Positions 7,301 to 14,842 of a stretch of DNA of 14,842 nucleotides are shown here, in pieces. The notes under the pieces were generated by a model, which was not told the DNA's origin, made no database searches, and saw only the letters and a program-made list of their open reading frames with translations. Source of the DNA: Hepatocystis sp. ex Piliocolobus tephrosceles (Eukaryota > Apicomplexa > Aconoidasida > Haemosporida > Plasmodiidae); the NCBI GenBank assembly GCA_902459845.2, contig CABPSV020000500.1:1-14842 (forward strand), in the 5' to 3' direction. A program made the translations under genes and the position numbers. The first letter of the stretch is position 1. Each line of letters begins with the position of its first letter.

Positions 7301-10300
7301 TTATAATAAAATGGATATGGCATTTACATCTGCAAAAAAAAAAGTAAATGATAAAATGGAAGGCGAGCATAAGTGTAATATAATAAAAAATATTAAAACA
7401 AGTAAAGTTTCAAATGATGAAATTAAGAATTTAACAAAGTGTAATGACCCAGATTATATACTTATTAATGTGTTCAAAACAGATAATATAGATGGATTAT
7501 CATCACATATTAAAAATGAAAGTAGCAAAATTTATTTAAAGTTAGATGATACGACACCTATAATGCAAAAAATTTGTGAAAATGAACTCTGGAAAAAAAC
7601 TGAAAATGAGGAAGTTACATTTGTAAGTAAGAATAAACAAAATAAACAGATATTCACTGAACAAAAGTTACCACTAAAAATGGGAAAAAGTGATTATTTA
7701 GACAATTCTCTTGGTTTAATATGCTCTAATAATATTTTTAAAAAAGAAAGTGATAACTCTGTTAAATGTACTAATACAAAACTATTAAAAGTAAAAGAAG
7801 AAACAACAATGAGTAAAAAACGTGTCGATGGAAAAAGAAATATAAATTTATCTAAAAAAGTAGTAACAAAATTTGGAAAAAATAATAATGGATTAGACAA
7901 AAATGAAAAAAGGAGTGAAGTTGTATTTATTCCAAATGGAGCTAAAAATAGAGTAGCAAGGTTAATAGAAAAAACAGCTAATATGAAAAAAAATCGAAAC
8001 AAATTGTTTTCTGAAAAAAAAGACACATTTCGTAGTAAAGGGCATATGTTAAACGGAAAAAAAAAAGTTCTTAAAATGAATTCTACCGAATACAATAAAT
8101 GTATATATGACAAAAATAACACTCATACATCTTCTGTCACAGAAAATAAACAAGATTGTTATAAACTTATTGGTATAGATAATACAAGTTGTTACAATGA
8201 GTATATTGAAAAAATAAACGAACTATATCAAAATTTAAAAAAAAAAAAGTTATTATATGATTGTGAAAGTAAAAAAAGTAGTTTATCTAATGATAGTAGT
8301 GATACTCATACTGTATGTAAAACTACAGATTCAGAGAAGAGCAAAAGTACAAGTGATGATGAAAGGGGAAATACGTTTGAAAATGGTAAGGGTAGTAGTT
8401 TCAACATTGGTAGTGGTAGTGGTAGTGGTAGTGGTAGTAGTAGCGGTAGTGGTAGTAGTAGCGGTAGGAACAGTAACAGTGATTATCATGCGAAAACAGT
8501 AACAACTATAGATAGTACAAATAAAAAGAATAATTTTAATTTAAAAGCTAAATTAAATATCGTAAGAAATAATATGTGCTATATAACGAAATCAAATAGT
8601 ATAATGAGTTCGTCTGACGAAAGCTATGAAAGTATATCTTATACTAATAAAGATGTTCGATATAATAATAATTCATCAAAAATAAAAAAAGATTTATTTT
8701 TAAATGAATATGATACAAAAACTTTGGATGAGCAGTTGGTAAATATTGAAATGTATGGAACTGAAGAATATCAACAAATTATGAGTAAAGAAAAAATGCG
8801 AGGAAATAGAGGCGAAGAAAGTAGAGCTCAGAAAAACAGAGCAGAAAAAGGCAAAGATGAAAAAAGTAGGGCTGAAAAGAATACACCTAATAAGAATATA
8901 GCTAATAAAAATATAGTTAATAAAAATATAGCTAATAAAAATATAGCTAATAAAAATACACCTAATAAGAATATAGCTAATAAAAATATAGTTAATAAAA
9001 ATATAGCTAATAAAAATATAGCTAATAAAAATATAGCTAATAAAAATATAGCTGAGCATAGTAAAGCGGCATATAACAAGATAGGGGTTAAAGGATCACC
9101 AAAAGAAGAAACTACTTTTTTAGAGTTAAAAAAAAAAGTTGCGAATGAACATGTATTAAATAAAAATTTTAGAGTAACACCTGATTTTTGTGCCGACTCG
9201 ATGATAAACTATTGTAATTCTAACACAAGTGAACAGAGCGAAGATAAAACTAAGCGTAACGAAAAAAATGATAGTACTAATACAGTTACCATTGACATTA
9301 ATAGAAACGGTAATATCAATAGTGATATATATAGTAACGGCAATAGCAACATGAGTAGTAACGATAATAACAACATGAGTAGTAACGACATTATTGACAA
9401 TAAAAGATGGTTCAGCATACATGATATTCAATTTGGTCCAACTACTTCGAAAAATACAAGTAATACTTCTTTTCATGAAAAGTGTCAAAAAAATAGTGCA
9501 AATAAATATGTCGAAAATGATTCACTGTCAAAAAAAAAAGAAAAATGTACAACTTATTTAAATGGTAGTATTACAAGTGAAAACAAATTTAGTTTGAGTA
9601 AAAAAAAAAACATGAACAAAACTTCGAGTTTACCTAGGTTAGAAGATGCGTTTACTAATGATGGGTTTAAAAAAATAAATGAAATTGTAAAAAGTGAAAA
9701 AGTTACTAACAGTTTAACTCCTTTAAATTTTAATAACACATTAACTTTTATGGCTTTATCATATTCTAGTAATATAGACAAAAACAGAATAAATACGAGT
9801 AAATGTGGTAGTATGGATGCAAATAATAATAGTGCAAACACGGATGGTGTCCGTAATCGTAAAATACTATCATCATACTCAACATATAAGAAAGTTCACT
9901 CGGAAATAAAACCTAAATCGACACAACTTACAAACTTGAATATTAACTCAAACAATAAAGAATATAACACAAATGACAAAGTAAATAAAAACATAACAGA
10001 CACCAAAGGACTAAATGATAATAGTAAAAGTATTAAAAAAATGAGTCTAGCTGATAATGTCAGAAACATGTATAACTTAAAAAAGGGAGAAGAAAACAAA
10101 AACACATTATCGATGTTTTACACAAATAATAAAAACAGTAAAGACGAATTAATTAATAAATATAAAAGGGAATTACTAAAAAATGCAAAAAATGTATTAA
10201 GTTATGGTAACAACAACAGCAGTGGTAACAACAACAGCAGTGGTAACAACAACAGCAGTGGAAACAACAGTAGCGGTAACAATAACAGTAGCGGTAACAA

Positions 10301-13300
10301 TAACAGACATAATTTAGTAAACCAAAGAAAAGTTCCATTAAAAACTTACCTTAAAGAACATAATATGATGATGAAAAGTAAAACAAACAATATTCTAGCA
10401 TCACCAAAAAGAAACATAGAAAATAATAAGCAAGATAAAACGCAACTAAATGGAGTCGAATTGAAGATTACAGAAAGTAGTGTTAAGCTTAATAAAACAA
10501 AAGATTTATCAAAAGAAACGGATAAAAACAATAATAATTTTAATAAAAATATGACACATAACTTAGAAAAGAAGCATAGTTTATACATTTTAAATAAAAC
10601 AGAAAACAAAAAAAATATAAAAAGTGTTAGTCCAAATAAAGCATTAAAAAATTCGACGTTTTTAAGAAAAGGAGCGAGGGGAAATGAAGTGGGGAAGACA
10701 GACAAAACAGACCAAGAGAAAGAAGAAAAAAAGAGTGTTAGCACAGAAAAGAAAAAAGAACTATTTAATAATAGAACAGGAATGGTAAAAAATGTGTTAT
10801 GGAAAAATGATAAACATGTTTTGGGAAAAGAAAGAAAAGAAAATACGAATGTGAAAAGTGTAACTCTGAACAATTTTTTATTAAATAAAAAAGAAATAAA
10901 TGACAATAATAACATAAGCATAAAAACAAAAAGTTTAAAAGAAGACGATTGCAATGATAGTGGCTTGCTTAAAAATAATTCCTTAAGTAAAATTAGAATG
11001 AATAGCAGATTAGCTATTAACAGTAAGTCAGACGTTAATAGCAAGTCAGACGTTAATAACAAGTCAGATGTTAATAACAAGTCAGATGTTAATAACAAGT
11101 CAGATGTTAATAACAAGTCAGATGTTAATAGCAAAATGGGAGAAGAATACTTTTTATACGATAATAAAAACATAACATGTCCTCTCGATATAAATTCATT
11201 AAACATGACGGAACAAGTAAATTATAACTTTATAGATGATACTGATATAAATTATGACAATAATAATACTACTAATAATAATAATAATAATAATAATCAC
11301 ACTGATAGTAAAAAAAATATAATATTCGCAAGCAGTTTAAAAAACTCAAAAGTAAAAGAATATTTAAAAAATAAAATAAATAAGATAAAAAAAAATTGTA
11401 ACCAAAATATATTACATGATAAAGTTACAGAACATAATGATGAACAAAATCTTAGAAGATATGTAGCTACAAATTTTGGTTCAAACAAAGGTTGTTTTAA
11501 TAGCTATAATAAAAAAGAACATATTTACAATAACAATGATTATAATAATACATCAAATGATAATGTAGGAGTAGTAAGTGAAATCACACCAAATAAAAGC
11601 ATTCGTAATTTTACTAATAAATTAAATAATAGTCTAAAAATAAATACATCTACTAATAATACTGTTGAATGTAGTAACATGAATATGTCATTTATGAATA
11701 ATAATTTTAATAAAAAAAAAATAAACAATGTTTTATTAAATAAAATAAGACCAAATATTGATATAACTACAAAAGTACAAGTAAATACAAATAAAAATAT
11801 GCTTCACGTTGATGGGGAAAGTAAAGGAAAACATGAAACTCGTAGAGAATATTATACAGGTACGAACAAGGGTCATTCTAATGCAGGTCTTATTAATATA
11901 AGTTCTACTAGTGTTACCCATGACAAGATTAATTATGAAACGAACACAAAACGAAATAAAACATATACAGGTGTTTATTCCTACAAGAAAATAAACTACT
12001 CTAATGTTAAAAGTAAGATAGACACACGTATGGTTAGAAAACCAAAAGAGATAGCAACGGATAATAATTTAAGTAATGAAAAAAATGCTATAAATAATAA
12101 AACGGGCAATTGTAATACCAAAGCAGAAAGTGTAAAAATGGATTTTAAAACAACAGGCGTTTTGGATAGTAAGAGTAATATACATTTTAATAATAACAAT
12201 AATAATAATAATACTAACTGTGTTAGTACACAAAATAAAACGAGTAGTAAAAATGATAACAAAGATGATACTTTTAGAAGCTACCGTTTCGGTAGCGTTA
12301 TGAGTAAGAACGATTACGACGCAATTACTGAAAATAAAAATATGACTAATATATCAAAGACCATTACTGTTAAATTTGATAATAATAAAAATTATAATTT
12401 AAAGCATAACATTAGTTCTACAAAAGAAGATAACAACATTTCTATGAATATAAAAAAACAATCCAATAGCATAAATGTTAGTCCATATATTAAAATAAAT
12501 AATAATGAAAATCTTTCAAATAAATTATTAAATTTGAATAGGTATATGGCTTACAATACGAATAATAAAAACGAAAAACTTCAAAATAATATTCATTCTG
12601 AATGTAGTAGTATGCACAACAAAAACCCGCAGTTAGATGAGTCAAATGTGAATATAACAAATAAAAATGCAAACATAGCAAATAAAAATGCAAGTATAGC
12701 AAATGAAAATGCAAATATAGCAAATGAAAATGCAAGTATAACAAATAAAAATGCAAATATAGCAAATAAATATGCAAATATAGCAAATAAAAATGCAAAT
12801 GTGACAAGTTTAGGTGTACACAATGCATGTTATAACGAATATAGTAAGTACTATAGATCTGGTAGTAGCAAAAGTATTGAAACCCCATATTCAAATACTC
12901 CTTATTTAAGTAATCGAAATGTTAGTACCCCAACTTTGAACAACAACAATTCTTACCAGAATGTTAACAACTTTAATTTGATTAAGACAACATATAACAC
13001 AAAAGAAGATAAGCATAATGTTGTATCATTTGCGAAACATAATTATGTACACAACGGTAATAAAAATATGGGAGAAATCGATAACAAAATGGACAGAAAA
13101 ATTGGTAGAAAAATTGGAAGCAAATTTAGCAACAACATTGGTAGCAGTATTGACAACGGCATTTCTAATGGCATTTCTAACGGCATTTCTAACGGCATTT
13201 CTAACGGTATTTTTAACGGCATTAGTAACGGTATTGACGGTACAAGAGGAATACAATATGAAAACAAAACATATGATAAAAGAGATATTTATGATAATAA

Positions 13301-13785
13301 CAGAAATTATATAAGTGACAAAAGTGATGATATATTTAATGATAATCAAACATCTATTATAAAAAAACATATTATAAATAATGTTAATTTTGATAAATTA
13401 AAATTAGCTGCATCTTATTTAGATACAGAAAATATATATAATGTAGATAATGGTATTCGTGATAATAGTATTCATAATAATATAACTATTGATGGAAAAC
13501 AAAAAAAAGCAGTACTAGAAGAAGTAGGTGTAAAAAAAAATAACAATATCCCTAATGATCAATCTATTAAACGAGATAATACATATAAAAAATTAATAAA
13601 TAGTAATCACATAGGTACAAATAACACAACACAAAATGTTTCAAATATTCAAAAATACAACACATTATATACATATGCAAATGGTAGCCCTGTGATAACA
13701 GACATGGCTAGTCCAAACAAAAGTAAAATGAACATAGATATGCACACTAATTTTAGTAATGGAAATAATTATCATTACGATTATT

Positions 13786-13824
<39 letters not shown>

Positions 13825-14423
13825 TTACAAAACATAGCACCAATGAAAAAAATCATTTACATAATAACACTTTGAAAAGAAACTATAATAACCCTCCATT
13901 GTTGAGTAAAATTATTTTACCTTGTACATCTACACATTTTGTATACGAAGATAGAAAAATCAACAACAACAACAAAAGCAACTCTATTGTTAATCAAAAA
14001 AATAACGATTTTAACATAAATATGGTGTTAGGTGTAAATACGATAAATAAACTTGAGGAAGAAAAAGCTTATGTGAAAAATTTAAAAACAAACGAACATA
14101 GTAGTAATATTAGACATAATAGTAATGGTAATAGTACTATTAACAATTATATTAGAAATAATAGTAATGGGAATAAAAATAATATACAATTTTTAAAACA
14201 AAACATGTTACCAAAACAGAGTAGTATAAAAAATAATTCTTTTGTTATGAATTCATTTAAATACCCCCTACAATCTTATAACAACATGTACAATACAACA
14301 GAAAATAAGAATATTACAATGAACAATTTTAATGAAAAAAACACAAATACAAACTGTACTTTTTATGACCATGTACAAAGAGCTAATGTTTTAAGGGTAC
14401 ATACTAGAAATTATCCAAAGTAA
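1353..14423 (+). CDS. ARK3: Giant Aurora-related serine/threonine protein kinase, probably ARK3
   Basis: An uninterrupted frame of 4,356 codons in DNA of about 80% AT, so clearly a real gene. Residues about 1224-1475 form a complete eukaryotic protein kinase domain. Its closest resemblance is to Aurora kinases: hinge L-E-Y-C-S-K-G-S-I-Y, LCGT before the SPE motif, WSLGVLLYEMLVG, and a DPW ending. Plasmodium has three Aurora-related kinases linked to spindle and nuclear division during schizogony. The great size favours ARK3 over the small ARK1; ARK2 is not excluded. Outside the kinase and its flanking complex segments (about 1130-1582), the protein is mostly Asn/Lys/Ser-rich and probably disordered, with many tandem repeats. 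No signal peptide or membrane span is seen. The start is the first in-frame ATG after TAG 1338-1340; the stop is TAA 14421-14423. Kinase identity is firm; the ARK3 paralogue assignment is from memory of family sizes and is moderate. Confidence 0.85.
3186..3200 (+). other. Monopartite nuclear localisation-like motif KKRKV (residues 612-616)
   Basis: The sequence M-G-K-K-R-K-V-F-D contains K612 K613 R614 K615, which fits the classical monopartite K-K/R-X-K/R nuclear import consensus and matches the core of the best known viral example. A nuclear location would suit an Aurora-group kinase, because Plasmodium mitosis is closed. Basic clusters are common in this Lys-rich protein, so this is suggestive only. 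Confidence 0.35.
3258..3482 (+). repeat. 15-bp tandem repeat encoding INEGV / INEDV (residues 636-710)
   Basis: Fourteen consecutive pentapeptides plus one degenerate unit (INGNV). Five INEGV come first, then a mixture of INEDV, INEGV and one INEDI. The Gly/Asp alternation is a single-base GGC/GAC difference. The block is acidic and precedes the kinase by about 510 residues. High nucleotide identity between units shows recent expansion, so copy number probably varies between isolates. The 15-base period leaves no stop in antisense frames and produces long Phe/Ile- and Leu/Arg-rich shadow frames. Confidence 0.95.
4212..4439 (+). repeat. 24-bp tandem repeat encoding S(V/A)(R/C)QS(D/G/S)SG (residues 954-1029)
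   Basis: Nine octapeptide units and a partial tenth, for example SVRQSDSG, SACQSGSG and SARQSSSG. Positions 3 and 6 vary in step: R with D or S, C mainly with G. The block is Ser/Gly-rich, basic and probably flexible, with many Ser residues that could be phosphorylated. It ends about 100 residues before the pre-kinase segment. Because the period is a multiple of three and the units are stop-free in other frames, it also yields Val-rich and His/Tyr-rich shadow ORFs on both strands, which are not genes. Confidence 0.95.
4510..4525 (+). other. 16-nt A-tract inside the coding sequence (Lys-rich)
   Basis: Sixteen consecutive A residues encode the tail of a Glu codon, four Lys codons and the first two bases of an Asn codon (K1054-K1057). 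The resulting K-K-K-K-N-V-H-G-K-K-K patch is strongly basic and could serve as a second nuclear import signal. Other coding A runs of 10 or more lie at 6893-6904, 8237-8248 and 9600-9610. Plasmodium ribosomes are reported to tolerate poly(A) coding tracts that stall ribosomes in other eukaryotes. Homopolymer length is also a point of sequencing risk. Confidence 0.9.
4740..5021 (+). other. Complex pre-kinase segment (residues about 1130-1223)
   Basis: Directly before the kinase, composition changes from repeats to ordinary globular-type sequence with Cys, Trp, Tyr, Leu and Pro residues (for example a Y-P-V-H-L-W-T-D-E motif and amphipathic K-Y-L-K-S-L stretches). It looks mostly helical. Its lack of low-complexity insertions suggests it is constrained and may pack against the kinase N-lobe or bind a partner. 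I do not recognise a named domain. Confidence 0.55.
5022..5780 (+). other. Protein kinase catalytic domain, Aurora-like (residues about 1224-1475)
   Basis: All catalytic motifs are present in order: glycine loop G1231-E-G-G-F-G1236; ATP-anchoring K1253 in A-I-K; helix-C E1272; hinge L1301-E-Y-C; catalytic loop H1347-R-D1349-I-K-M-E-N1354; D1367-F-G; S1391-P-E; D1405-I-W-S-L-G; and R1464 before the D-P-W1475 end. The domain is therefore predicted to be active, transferring ATP phosphate to Ser/Thr. It is about 250 residues, the normal length, with no parasite-type insertion. Odd points against the Aurora pattern: Leu replaces Trp after DFG, Met replaces Pro in HRDIKPEN, and the activation-loop Thr-Thr is Ser1381-Ser1382. 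R1348 of HRD implies regulation by activation-loop phosphorylation, probably at S1382. A polo-like or CAMK assignment was considered but fits the hinge and activation loop less well. Confidence 0.92.
5781..6100 (+). other. Complex post-kinase segment (residues about 1477-1582)
   Basis: The sequence just after the kinase keeps mixed composition for about 100 residues. It includes a hydrophobic stretch with Cys (I-K-C-F-V-K-T-S-L-N-A-C-L) and an acidic/basic, probably helical stretch ending in A-D-F-L-E-I-P-N. It then passes into Ser/Gly/Thr-rich linker. This suggests the folded unit extends beyond the catalytic domain itself. No named domain is recognised. Confidence 0.45.
6924..7178 (+). repeat. 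9-bp tandem repeat encoding T-E-T, with KPT/KPI variants (residues 1858-1942)
   Basis: A Thr-rich block of about 85 residues built from ACAGAAACG-type units (T-E-T), broken by K-P-T and K-P-I variants. A longer block containing E-T-T-E-T-T-E-A-I-K-P-T-K-P-T-E-T appears twice, so there is second-order duplication on top of the 9-base unit. The segment is probably extended and highly hydrophilic, with dense Thr sites. Stop-free antisense frames (Phe/Cys/Arg-rich and Val/Ser-rich) are shadows of this repeat. Confidence 0.93.
8409..8465 (+). repeat. Ser-Gly dipeptide repeat (residues 2353-2371)
   Basis: GGTAGT hexamers encode alternating Gly and Ser, with two embedded S-S-S variants. It resembles a flexible linker. 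It follows an acidic, Ser/Thr-rich stretch (D-S-S-D, S-D-D-E) that has a casein-kinase-2-like character. Confidence 0.9.
8877..9056 (+). repeat. 15-bp tandem repeat encoding KNIAN, with 75-bp higher-order unit (residues 2509-2568)
   Basis: Twelve pentapeptides of the type K-N-I-A-N. The order is TP, IA, IV, IA, IA (using the third and fourth residues), the same five again, then IA and IA. Thus a 75-base, five-unit block was duplicated as a whole (8877-8951 and 8952-9026). It is preceded by Glu/Arg/Ala/Lys-rich units of the R-A-E-K type (about 8810-8876), probably helical and highly charged. Confidence 0.95.
10206..10304 (+). repeat. 18-bp tandem repeat encoding GNNNSS (residues 2952-2984)
   Basis: Three perfect GNNNSS units, one shortened GNNSS unit, one more GNNNSS unit and a partial GNNN. 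Codons for the same residues shift from AAC/AGC in the early units to AAT/AGT in the later ones, so the 3' copies have begun to diverge. The tract is polar, uncharged and probably disordered. Confidence 0.95.
11019..11135 (+). repeat. 18-bp tandem repeat encoding N(S/N)KSDV (residues 3223-3261)
   Basis: Six hexapeptides (two NSKSDV, then four NNKSDV), followed by a partial N-S-K. Middle units are identical at the nucleotide level, so the array expanded recently. Each unit carries an S-D pair, a possible acidophilic kinase site. Confidence 0.95.
11259..11297 (+). repeat. Poly-Asn tract with TT interruption (residues 3303-3315)
   Basis: AAT codons encode three Asn, two Thr and eight Asn. This is a typical Plasmodium Asn homopolymer, likely to vary in length. 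Confidence 0.95.
12189..12212 (+). repeat. Poly-Asn tract (eight Asn)
   Basis: Eight Asn codons, mainly AAT with one AAC, within an Asn/Ser/Lys-rich disordered part of the kinase tail. Confidence 0.95.
12651..12806 (+). repeat. 21-bp tandem repeat encoding (N/S)I(A/T)N(K/E)NA (residues 3767-3818)
   Basis: Seven heptapeptides, for example NIANKNA, SIANENA and SITNKNA, ending in a degenerate N-V-T. The Lys/Glu alternation (AAA/GAA) changes local charge without changing the frame of the repeat. A similar I-A-N-K motif appears in the array at 8877-9056 with a different period. Confidence 0.95.
13155..13238 (+). repeat. 12-bp tandem repeat encoding NGIS (residues 3935-3962)
   Basis: Seven tetrapeptides: four NGIS, then NGIF, NGIS and NGID. 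It is preceded by a looser region of K-I-G and N-I-G motifs from about 13090. Hydrophobic Ile at every fourth residue sets this repeat apart from the purely polar arrays. Confidence 0.95.
13791..13823 (+). repeat. Poly-Asn tract (eleven AAT codons)
   Basis: Eleven consecutive AAT codons form the longest Asn homopolymer of the protein (residues 4147-4157), about 200 residues from its C terminus. Confidence 0.95.
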
Positions 14424-14842
14424 ATGTTTTTTTTTTTTTAATAAATTTAATAGACTAAAAAAAAAAAAAAAAAAAAAAAAACATTAAATTATTGTTACTA
14501 GTATTTTATCGTATTTTCAAATTCGTTGTATTGTTAATAAAAGACAAAGGTTAAGAAAATGTTTAGTTTTATACATATGTATGCGTGTGCTTATGTATCA
14601 ACGTATGCATATATATATATATATGCTCAGACAAAGAGTTATACTGCTTAAGCTATGGAAAACAATTTTTTTTGTTTTTTTTTTTTTTCAAATACTATTA
14701 CAATGTAAATCAACAGGTGTTGAATAATGGCTATAATAAAACAAAAAAATATATATAATTATAAAAGAAAAGAATGGATATAATATCGTCATAAATTTTA
14801 AATAATAAATAATACGAATGGTGCGTTGATTAGTAGTATACA
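14424..14842. other. AT-rich downstream region / 3' untranslated DNA
   Basis: After the stop codon come a T run (14427-14439), AATAAA-like hexamers at 14440-14445 and 14536-14541, an A run (about 14457-14481), an (AT)n tract (14609-14624) and a further T run (14666-14688). It should hold the 3' UTR and polyadenylation sites of the kinase gene. No site can be chosen with confidence in DNA of this composition. The last 150 bases may contain the end of a convergent gene, described separately. Confidence 0.7.
14688..14840 (-). CDS. Possible 3' end of a convergent gene (partial; runs off the window)
   Basis: On the minus strand a frame stays open from the window edge (14840) to TGA at 14688-14690, giving 50 residues. 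It starts Y-T-T-N-Q-R-T-I-R, has a strongly hydrophobic aromatic stretch in the middle that could be one membrane span, and ends P-V-D-L-H-C-N-S-I. The polar, slightly GC-richer ends look coding. However, 50 codons can arise by chance, and TTTTATTATAG at about 14732-14742 (minus strand) also looks like a splice acceptor. In that case only the last 14 codons would be exon and the hydrophobic part intron. No family is recognised. Confidence 0.25.
   Translation of the reverse strand, partial: YTTNQRTIRIIYYLKFMTILYPFFSFIIIYIFLFYYSHYSTPVDLHCNSI

Noticed and set aside
6807..7370. Antisense frames of 124-187 codons (Phe/Cys/Arg, Val/Ser and Leu/Phe/Ser)
   Set aside because: Shadows of the 9-base T-E-T repeat; periodic and inside the kinase coding sequence.
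8877..9056. Regularly spaced repeats resembling a CRISPR array
   Set aside because: Units are contiguous 15-mers in coding frame with no unique spacers, in an evidently eukaryotic genome.
10346..11206. Antisense frame of 286 codons, Leu/Phe/Ser-rich
   Set aside because: The opposite strand of Lys/Asn-rich coding DNA naturally reads as Leu/Phe; it depends partly on the 18-base repeat and lacks any recognisable domain or membrane topology.

Overview
The window looks like nuclear DNA of a malaria parasite (Plasmodium, Apicomplexa). Reasons: extremely AT-rich flanks with long poly(A), poly(T) and (TA)n runs; one very long uninterrupted gene packed with Asn/Lys/Ser low-complexity sequence and species-specific tandem repeats; and a compact, well-conserved kinase domain embedded in that sequence. 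Dictyostelium is the other AT-rich, Asn-rich lineage considered, but a 4,356-residue Aurora-like kinase with lysine-rich A-tracts fits Plasmodium much better. The species cannot be fixed from this window.

Layout: 1-1352 is non-coding upstream DNA. It holds a 65-nt poly(A) run at the left edge, several (AT)n tracts, a T/G-rich minisatellite at about 919-1070, a few GTGCA/TGCAC motifs and a 4-codon upstream ORF just before the start codon. 1353-14423 (+) is a single uninterrupted coding sequence for a giant serine/threonine kinase of the Aurora-related group, most likely ARK3. 14424-14842 is AT-rich downstream DNA. At its right edge is a possible 3' end of a convergent minus-strand gene (14688-14840), which is weakly supported.

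The kinase has a low-complexity N-terminal arm of about 1,130 residues, then a complex (non-repetitive) pre-kinase segment at about 1130-1223. The catalytic domain, with every catalytic motif present, lies at about 1224-1475. It is followed by a complex post-kinase segment to about 1582 and a disordered tail of about 2,800 residues. At least ten tandem-repeat blocks interrupt the arms. Each has a period divisible by three, so the frame stays open; this also creates long shadow ORFs in other frames, which are not genes. Short islands of ordinary composition in the tail are the best candidates for conserved docking or targeting sites.

No RNA gene, CRISPR array or mobile element was seen. The window is effectively one gene with its flanking DNA.
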